Below are positions 56,100 through 64,000 of a stretch of DNA of 64,000 nt, one piece after another (the stretch's first letter is position 1; each line of letters starts with the position of its first letter). This DNA is from Dryocosmus kuriphilus (lineage: Eukaryota; Arthropoda; Insecta; Hymenoptera; Cynipidae). The stretch is from NCBI GenBank assembly GCA_038277395.1, contig CM076190.1, positions 241,781,256 to 241,845,255 on the forward strand, in the 5' to 3' direction. Under the pieces are notes generated by a model. That model did no database searches. It was not told the DNA's origin and worked only from the letters and a program-made list of their open reading frames with translations. Made by a program: the position numbers and the translations under genes.

Positions 56100-56320
56100 T
56101 CCGATTTCTTTCTAAGCCGAGTAAAAGAGAATAAACAGAGATTTCTTTATTTAAAGTAAGCCTTGTCATTTCTTTAAAAAAAAAGCCGATCATTCCATTG
56201 TGTAACCATAATTTTTTCTTTAAAAATTGTAATAAAGAAAGCCATAAATTTGAATTATTTTTGCTATTTCAGTGAAGGAGAAAAACATATTTATGAGTTA
56301 CAAATAATAGCGATCGTCCG
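56100..56320 (+). promoter_or_regulatory. Orphan third copy of the family-B 5' region
   Basis: Blocks GAGTAAAAGAGAATAAACAG, ATTCCATTGTGT, AAAATTGTAATAAAGAAAGCCATAAATTTGAA and CAGTGAAGGAGAAAAACA match the 5' regions of copies 1 and 2 in order. The match stops before exon 1, where a satellite begins. No signal-peptide exon follows. Confidence 0.65.
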
Positions 56321-56329
56321 GGTACACCT

Positions 56330-57830
56330 CAGTCACTCAGTCGGTAAAACAAGAAGACTTCTGTCCCAAGCTAAGACCAGCCATTTAATGGTATTAGGTA
56401 ACTCGGTCGGTAATATAGGAATCTGAGAGACAGTAAACACAAGTTAGAAATGTGGCAGTTAGTTACCATCAGTCGATAAAATAGTAACCTGGGGGTAGTT
56501 AGTTACCACAAACTGATAAGATAGGAATCTGGGCCAGCTAGTTATCATCATTATGTAAGATAGGATTCTGAAATTGCTACTCACCGTTAGTAGGTAATGT
56601 AGGAATTTGACACAGGTAAAAACAATCATTTACCGACAGTTCATGGTTTTTTGTGACCGAATTCAGATAATAACCAAGTAAGGTGTTTTGCCATGCCACA
56701 TGATTGAGAGCAGTATGCCTGTCAGCGGTATGTTCTAAACTAAATATTTTTGTAACCTTAGTTCGGTTATAGGATCCTGTTCCAGGATAAGGGTTTGTAA
56801 AATGAGTCATTAATCAACAGGTGATGATGGTTCATGTCCGTTCTAAAATGCAATTCAGTCAGTAACCAAGTACGGCGGCTTGACGAGCTACAGACTTCAG
56901 AAGCGTGGTTCTGTTCCAGGCTAAATATCTGTAGAATTAATCTGTATTCGACAGTTGATGACGGTTCGTGTCCGTCCTAAGCGTCTGTAAAATAATCAGT
57001 AACCGACAGGCGAAGGTGTTTCGTGTCCATGCGAAATGTCTTTAAAACCAGTCATTTGCCGACAGATGATGATGGTTCCTGTCCGTACTAAAATACAGTT
57101 AGGTCAATATACAAGTAGGGTGCGTCGCCGAGCTACAGGCTTCATGGGCATGGTTCTCCTTCAAGCTAAATGTTTGTAAAACCACAGTTTCACAGAAGGT
57201 TCCCGTTCTAAGCTGAATTTCTGTAAAGTTAGTCAATAATCGACAGGTCATGGCGATTTGCATCAGGGTTGAAATGCCACTCAGTCAGTAACCAAGTATG
57301 GCGTGTTCTCGAGCTACAGGCTTCAGAAGCGTAGTTCTGTTTCAGGCTAAATATCTGTAGAATTAATCAGTATTCGACAGCTGATGATGGTTCGTGTCCG
57401 TCCTAAACGTCTGTAAAATTGATCAGTAATCGACAGGTGATGGGGTTTCGTGTCCATGCTAAATGAATCTAAAACCAGTAATTTACCGACAGTCCATGAT
57501 GGTTCCTGTCCGCGCTAAAATAGTTAGGTCAATATACATGTACAGAGATTTGCGGAGCGGCAGGTTTCTGTTCCAGGCTAAATGTCTGAGAAATGAGACA
57601 ATAATCAATAGGCCATGGTGTTTTGTGTCCGTGCTAAGACAAAATCCGGACAGTAAGAAAGTACGACGGGTTGCTGGGATATAGGCTTCAGGGGCAAAGT
57701 ATTTTTCCAAGTGAAATATTTGTAAAACCACAGTCCAACGGAAGGGTTCTATTCCAGGCTAAACGTCTATACAATTTGTCGATAATAATCGACAGGCGGC
57801 GATGGTTCGTGTTCGCGCTAACAGAAACTT
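56330..57830. repeat. Complex satellite with about 426-bp higher-order period
   Basis: A short unit of about 55 bp (AATCGACAGGTGATGGTGGT, TTCGTGTCCGTGCTAA, TCTGTAAAACCAGT) is repeated at least ten times with divergence. Matching triplets recur at 56,949/57,004/57,058 and 57,374/57,430/57,485, i.e. every 425-427 bp. No conserved ORF. Confidence 0.75.
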
Positions 57831-58723
57831 TTATTCGCAAAGCTTCTAGAAAACAGACATTGCAACCCAATGCTGTAATAAGAGCATATGACTTTCCTAT
57901 TTACACAAATTAAAACTGAATTATTTAATTCTTGAGCTTTTACAAATTCCTAAGCAGTATGGGAAAGGAAGCGTATTAGTCGCTCGGATCTTATTTTCCC
58001 CAGATAATTCTGAAGTCCAAATTTTTCTGAGAGTTTGACGAAACGTTTTTTACAGAGTCACTTTTCCCACAAGAATATCTTGGGTTTGCACTTGAAGAAT
58101 ACCAAGATACGCATATGTCTCTCCATTACCAAGATGCTGAATGGTATTTCCGAACTATAAGTTAAATATCTTGATCGTCACACAAGGATCCTTCTGCTAG
58201 CCTTCCTTTCCAGAAGTGGAAGCACGCACATATGTCGAGACCAGGGTACATTCAGGTCGCCCGGAAGTATATGCTTACGATCTCCACAAGGATATTTAGG
58301 TCCTATTTTGAGGAGACAAAGAGTGTAAGGTCTTTCATATATACGAGTAAAAGATGGTTGACCTAATATTCTCTCTTTTTGGGCGGAACACATATATATA
58401 TTCACAGCAATTCGCTTGGAGCACAATAGTTAGAGGCAAGAGGGAGATGCAGTGGAGGAGCGGACTGAGAGAGTCCCCATGAATGACTCCTCCTCTGTAG
58501 GTGACTCAGTCTGTGGTCACCTTTCTGTTGTCAATTGTTACGAAAAATATCGTCTGCCACAAAAGCATCATATCCCTTATAACCTCAATATGCTTGGATG
58601 TACCATCAGGCACTCAAGAAGATAGTAATTGACCCCGAAATGCTTGCGGTTTACCCAGGAGTTTACCTCAGGGATCAGTTTTGCTGTCCACCTTCCTCTG
58701 GTTTCTCGATCCCACTGGTGCCG
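57831..58723. other. Spacer, no gene recognised
   Basis: Short frames on both strands show no conserved block. The stretch ends at the TAA microsatellite that receives the R4-type LINE. Confidence 0.5.
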
Positions 58724-58744
58724 TAATAATAATAATAATAATAA
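58724..58744. repeat. (TAA)n target microsatellite
   Basis: Seven TAA-type units directly upstream of the R4/Dong-like 5' end. Confidence 0.9.
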
Positions 58745-59070
58745 GAATAATTGCATCCGGGTTAACCTGGGTATCCGGGTTTCCTGGGAATTCGGGTTAA
58801 CTCGATATTCGTGTTATCTCGAATGGGACCCTTCACCAGGCCACCAGGCGCGTCCACAGGTTGCGGATAGATGACACCTGTACTAAGGTTTTCTGCCGAA
58901 TATTGTTACACTAATAAATAGGCAGTCGCGCACAATGGTCCAGGGATGGTGTGATGTCGTGTACGGTGTCTCTAGGATACCAGTTCGCCTCCTGGAGTAT
59001 ATAGACCTTATCCTTGCATGCGGGGCTCTGTGAGGGTGGACTAACCTATCCCTAGCTTTAAAAACCGTAA

Positions 59071-59944
59071 ATGAATAATTTAAGAAATTTTATGAAGCGG
59101 TGGCCGCTACCCGAAGATCGTTGGGTTCCTGATAACACAGACGGGTGTGAAAGTACTGGGACTGACAACGACGAGTTGCGTGATGTACAGGCAACACGAA
59201 ACATGTCACCAGAAGAAAACTCTGTCCAGCCAGAACTCCGGCAAGAGGCGGTAGGTGCCATGTCACCAGTCAAAGCTGCTGATGATGCTTCGGACGATAA
59301 CAAACGCCCGACACTTCAGCAGGTATACCGCAGCAAGGCATCAATTTTCAAACTCAACATGATGAGTAACTGATGCGTTGCCAATTTGAGAACGAGTTAG
59401 GTGCGACCACCAGTTCACAAGATGGGATGGTCTTTCGCCGAAAATTTGTGGCCAAATTACCCCAAATACCGACAGTAACAGAAAATGACCTCAGTCGAAG
59501 GGTACAAATAATAACTCGGGTGAATCTCCTAGATAGAAGAACCATAAGCCGAATTATATCCGAGGTTGAGACCGTTCTCCAGCAACAAGTGGTAGGTACG
59601 CAGATCAGAAAGCGGATATCATGGAAAACCATGAACAAGTATGTAGTCAGATGTCACTTTGAGGCTTTCTTCGGAGGGGGGTATGTGACGAGCGAACAAC
59701 ATCGTCTCTTCATAGGCCTTCATCCGGACTTACCACGAGGGTGACTACCCAGCACCTAGCTGACCAGTTCCGCTCAATTGAGCGCCGAAAGCTCCTTTCC
59801 GTGGTCGAAATTGAAAACAATAAGAGGCAAGTGCAACAAGAATTAGCACTCCTCGAAATGAACCCCCTGGAGGGAGCTGAGGAGGAGATTCTGCCCGAGA
59901 TGCGAGACGCCACAAATGTTCTGAGCTGGGCCCGGGGGATGTAG
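59071..59944 (+). pseudogene. R4-type LINE, N-terminal ORF pieces
   Basis: Three frames (59,071-59,373, 59,373-59,744, 59,741-59,944) each end in a stop that overlaps the start of the next. They encode an acidic N-terminus, then a charged segment (RRKFVAKLPQIPTVTENDL) and a helical stretch. No zinc finger is obvious. In one intact element these would probably form one protein together with the downstream RT. Confidence 0.6.
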
Positions 59945-60002
59945 CTCGAAGTATGTCCCATAGTCGTCAATAATTTGGGCTTCACCCGCTGACCGGGCCC
60001 CT

Positions 60003-62815
60003 GTGGACCCAACTGAAGAGCTCAATCAACAGAGCTTGCATATCTTTGGGTACTTCACTGATGCCGTCATAGAGTTTACGGAACTGGAACCATCCCAAAG
60101 GGGTGCTCTTCCAAAATTGAGGATTAACAAAGACCTTTTCCGGTTAATTGTCAGCTTAAACAAGCACATGTTGAATCTGTTCCTGCTTCAATACGTGAGC
60201 TTACAGCAGTTGCAGATTGTTGCATATTGCGCTGCCATCGCGTGTGCCAGGATGTTAAGCACCAAAATCAAGCCTAGGGGAAATAACACCTACTTCCCCA
60301 AAAATAAGTCAGATCCTCCGTGGAAGTTCAGGCTTCAAAACGAATTCAGTAAAATAAGAGCTAAATTTGTTCGGTTGTACCAATTTGGGAAAGGCAATCG
60401 GGCATTGAAGCTGACACGTCGCGTGGAGGAAATCCTTCGTCCACTTAAAATCAATCCAAGAGTATCTAAGGATCCAGACGAAGTAATTGACTACTTTAAA
60501 CAAAGGCTCATGGTCTTTTCAACGCGCCCGCGGGGCTTCAAGCTGTCTGCAGCGAGAGGTTATGACAACAAGATGTTTTTACAAAATCAAGAAAAGTTTT
60601 ACCGTAAACATTCTGATGGAGAAATCAATAATGCCAGTGAACCCCCGAGTCAGGTATCTGGGGTAGTTATGTGTCAAGTGATTTGGACACGCCGCGGCTT
60701 GACCTCGAAAAAGAGATAGTTTCAGAGCCACCTGCGATGGATAATTTATCTATCGCAGTTGCTGAGGTAACTCGCATCATAAGGAGGGCGAAGAATTGGA
60801 AGGCGCCTGGTCCGGATGGGGTGCATAGTTTCTGGTAAAAGTATCTAGTGGCTCTGCACCACTCCCTTGCGGGCGACCTTCAGCCATTTTAGTGAATCCT
60901 AAACTTATGCTTTTTCTTATGACACTGGGAGTCACTTATATGATACCTAAATACCAGATCCTAATAGACGTAAAGATTATCGACCAATTGCCTGCCTTTC
61001 CACACTCTATAAGTGTCTCACGGCTATTATGTCTGAAGGCATCTATAAACACTGTGAGGAGAACAACGTCCTGACAGAAAAACAAAAAGGTTGCTGACGT
61101 TGCTCTCGTGGTTGCAAGGAATTGCTCACAATTGATACGGCGGTGGTGCTACATGTGAAAAACCACTAACATAATTTACACATGGCCTATATTGATTATA
61201 AGGAAGCTTTTCCCTCGGTGCCTCACGACTATCTACTTGAGGTTCTCAGTGTACATAAGATCTATCCGTGTGCGATTCAATTTTTGGATTAGGCCATGAG
61301 CACATGTTGCACGAAGATCAGGTGTTACAGTCGTGGAGCGACGAGGGATACGTAATTCTTGTCAATTAAACGAGGCATCTTTCAAGGTGACTGTTTCAGT
61401 TCATTATGGTTCTGTTTGGACTTGAACCCTTTAAGTAGAACACTCAACAACACGTCCTACGGGATTAGTATAATGGCGGGAGTGGCTGAATCTCAGCATA
61501 CTCAACTCCTTTACATGGACGATCTAAGGGTTCATGCTGGCTCAGAGTTCAAACTGCAAAACTCTCTTAGCACCTTATTGCAGTTTTCCAATGACATCAG
61601 GATGAGTCTGGAAGCGGATAATCAGGATCTGATACAGGCGATGATTGTTGGGGAGTCATATAGGTATCTCGGTGTATTGCAGGCAAAAGGCCCACATCTG
61701 TCTGTAACGAAAGAGGCACTTAAGACTACCTTTTCGAGACGACTGAGTATGATCTTGTCTACCGGTCTCGGTGCTAGGAATATCACCAAGGCAATTACCA
61801 CCTTTGCTGTTCCTCTCCTAACATACTATTTTGGGATAATATTGTGGTCTATGATGGACCTTGAGGCTCTAAACAGAATGATCTGCGTGAAAATGTCTGA
61901 ACATCGGATGCACCACCAGAAAACGACTGTGGAGAGAATAGTCCTTCCACGCAAGCTTGGGGGCAGAGTGGTTCTGCACGTTCGACGGCTTTGTGACTCA
62001 CATGTCATACAGCTTCGTGAATACTTCCTAAACAGGACGACTACGCTCTTTAAGACTACATCTGTAGATTAGACCTGTACACTTCTCTGAAACTTGAAGT
62101 TTCTTATTACCAAAACACCGGAAACCCACTTGTTGACAATCCTGATGCTCAATGGCGAAACAAGCAATTGCATGGAAAGCACCCTCAAACACTAGATCTT
62201 CCGTGGGTAGATACTGATGCTTCAAATCTTTGGCTAAAGCGGGGAGAACTCTTTCCGGAAACGGAGCGGTTCGTTATTGCTATCCAAGATAGGGTAATGA
62301 ACAAGAGGAACAACGAAAAGCACGTCCTCAATATTGAGGCGGTTATTGACAAGTGCTGCCTCTGTGTGAATCCAAATGAGATATTCGAGCACATCATTGA
62401 TGGCTGTACGATGCTTGCTTTGCAAGAATATACCCGTAGACACAATGATGCTGCTGGGATCATCCATCAACAGATGTCCCTAAATATTTGATTGCTAAAG
62501 GAGTGCAAGCCCTATTACAAATACTCCCTGGTAAGAGTACTAGACGACGAACATTATATCCTTTACTGGGACAGGACTATCCTGACAGACCACCTAGTCA
62601 GGCATAATCGATCGTACGTCTTCTGGTGGAACAAACGCGATGACCATGTCAGAATTATTGATATTAGTGTTCCCTTAAACAAGAACATTCACCTTCAATA
62701 TACTGAGAAGATCCAGAAATATGCGGAGTTAAGGCAGGAGAACATGGCCGTGTGGAGAGTGAAGAAAGTCACCCTTCACTCGGTCGCAGTCTCTTCCACA
62801 GGAACATTCACGTGA
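60003..62815 (+). pseudogene. R4-type LINE RT and restriction-like endonuclease
   Basis: An RT N-terminal extension (60,003-60,719) ends with FLQNQEKFYRK, a mark of this group. RT pieces follow: NWKAPGPDGVHSFW, AYIDYKEAFPSVPHDYL, SIKRGIFQGDCF, an intact YMDD (about 61,516) and thumb block MHHQKTTVERIVLPRKLGG. From 62,168 come the finger CCLCVNPNEIFEHIIDGC, TRRHNDAAGIIH, then the nuclease block LYWDRTILTDHLVRHNRSYV and RIIDISVPLNKNI. The catalytic RT pair is intact but at least six stops or shifts interrupt the protein. Confidence 0.85.
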
Positions 62816-63000
62816 GATGCATCCAGCACCTAAAAGACCTGAGAGCTTGGAAATTTTTATATCTTATATAGAAGGCGATATTGCTTAACACCTTCCGCAT
62901 TGTCCGAAGTTTTCAGGGCGTTGTAAATGATACCGGCTAATTGTCTTCTGTAAGCAAGGCTATCTATCCCGCGTATACTAAAGATGTTGACATGTTGTAG

Positions 63001-63821
63001 CATTTTTATTTTTATTTTAATTTTACTTTTATTTTTTTAATTTTGTTTATTTACTTACTTATTTCTTTAAAATTTTGTTTGTTTATTTTGCTCTATTTTT
63101 TGTTTCTCAATATTTATTTTATTTTTACTTATTCTTTTAGTTACTTTTAAAAAATCTCTTTTAATGTCTGATTGTTGTTGCCGTTATTGTTATTGTTATT
63201 ATTGTTTTCGCTATCGTGTCGCGTATATCCGTGTACTTTTTTGAAGTTGCGTGTGTAGTCCACTGCTGGTAATATTATATTTTAAGAATCGTTTGTCTGA
63301 AATGCCGGTTCATAAATCTCTTTTTAAAAAAGGAAAGGACGAATGCTCTGGTTTCCATTCCCAGGTTCGTCTATGATTCTCTCTCTCTCTCTAAGGGGAG
63401 TGCTTTTGCCCCCTTGGCGCCTGAGATAAGTATCGCTTATTACGTTTTGATATCTTTTGATAAAACATGATATAAAAATTAAGAGGACAAATGTCTTTGA
63501 TAATGTCGACTGATGGAACACGTTGCTTGTAAAAAAAAAAACAACAAGCAATGATTCTTTGGGCGTGTGTCTGATTCATTTGTGAATTTCCTCTGTTCAG
63601 AATAACGCCTTATACTTCATGCATCCCTAAGCCTGAGCAAAAGCTGCGATGCTTCATGGACCAGAGCAGGATTATATTATTCATTTGACGAATGCGCAAG
63701 CAGAATAATTTTTGACACGGCACCCGACACCAAGGAATTTACTAAGCATTTGCCGCGTTCGCGACCGTGTTTAGTAGCGAAGTACCGCGTCATGAGTACC
63801 TGTGGGAGGAGATGGGCCAAC
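63001..63821. other. LINE tail and spacer
   Basis: T-rich sequence with TTATTGTTATTG runs (63,180-63,206), which could be the downstream TAA-type target of the LINE, then a (CT)n run. No gene. Confidence 0.45.
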
Positions 63822-64000
63822 AATAATAATAATAGTAATAATAAACTGGGCATCCTGGTTAGCTCGATATTCGTGTTATCTCGGATGTGGCCCTTTATCA
63901 GGCCACCAGACGCGTCCTCAGGTTGCGGACAGTGGGGGCCTGTATTAAAGTTTTCTGCTGAATATATTTACACTACTAAATAGACAGTCGCGGACAATAA
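63822..64000 (+). mobile_element. Second R4/Dong-type 5' end, continuing off the window
   Basis: After TAA repeats at 63,822-63,844, the sequence from GGTTAGCTCGATATTCGTGT to the window end aligns with the 5' UTR of the first element (from about 58,795), about four in five bases matching by eye. Both start on TAA repeats. Confidence 0.8.

Larger units (their letters stand above)
58745..63000 (+). mobile_element. R4/Dong-type LINE with restriction-like endonuclease
   Basis: A 5' UTR (58,745-59,070) starts on TAA repeats. One long broken ORF follows, with an RT and a C-terminal CCHC finger plus restriction-like endonuclease, the plan of the R2/R4 group. The RT motif SIKRGIFQGDCFSSLWFCLDLNPLSRTLNN and the endonuclease block LYWDRTILTDH, with a TAA target, fit the Dong/R4 clade. 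The 3' end is not exact; coding ends at 62,815 and an AT-rich tail follows. Confidence 0.8.

Noticed and set aside
62820..63720. Possible tRNA or small RNA gene near the LINE tail
   Set aside because: No cloverleaf, A/B box or terminator pattern could be assembled by eye.
1..64000. Functional polydnavirus or other integrated DNA virus segment
   Set aside because: No viral structural or replication genes other than retroelement gag, pol and env were seen; small gene families alone do not support this.

Overview
The window is AT-rich, repeat-dominated nuclear DNA from an arthropod, most likely an insect. It contains an envelope-bearing errantivirus-like Gypsy element, a Tc1-type DNA transposon with an intact transposase, Penelope-like, R1-like, R4/Dong-like and Jockey/CR1-like retroelements, canonical splice sites, AATAAA signals and no bacterial gene organisation. 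I cannot fix the order or species from sequence alone. Layout: (1) 0.3-5.2 kb is a tandem triplication of a small stress-promoter gene, here called family A (about 105 aa). Copies 1 and 2 keep perfect heat-shock elements 25 bp upstream of a TATA box plus repeats matching the ATF4/C-EBP (CARE) consensus, yet all three copies are damaged differently: a nonsense codon, a 1.3-kb solo LTR, and a promoter deletion. The solo LTR carries five 43-nt hairpins with a near-constant apical loop and differing but self-complementary stems. (2) 6.3-10.4 kb is a two-exon gene, family B copy 1: a signal-peptide exon, a 2.4-kb intron built of self-complementary GAATTC-rich repeats, and a second exon encoding an orphan secreted protein. 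(3) 10.6-18.7 kb is a complete errantivirus-like element (LTR-gag-pol-env-LTR, 4-bp target duplication) with nearly identical LTRs but several frame breaks. (4) 19.2-39.9 kb is the skeleton of one decayed transposase-like gene, cut apart by an 11-kb Gypsy element (itself holding an intact Tc1 transposon), a 0.7-kb poly-A retroposon, a 3.7-kb foldback element with long inverted arms and a minus-strand Jockey/CR1-like LINE. Removing the Gypsy and the retroposon rejoins open reading frame, which gives an insertion order. (5) 40-48 kb holds two short tandem arrays, an R1-like LINE interrupted by a Penelope-like element with hammerhead-like ends, and a MITE-like inverted repeat. (6) 48.5-54.6 kb is family B copy 2, with the same exon structure, an intron doubled to 4.9 kb and a frameshifted second exon; a third, orphan copy of its promoter region lies at 56.1-56.3 kb. 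(7) 56.3-57.8 kb is a satellite with a higher-order repeat of about 426 bp. (8) 58.7-63 kb is an R4/Dong-type LINE (restriction-like endonuclease) whose 5' end sits on a TAA microsatellite; a second 5' end of the same family, again on TAA repeats, runs off the window. The host-type material of most interest is the two duplicated small-gene families and the hairpin array; nearly everything else is nested transposable elements. Functions of families A and B are unknown; the promoter, splice and repeat structures are read directly from sequence, while functional ideas are inference.
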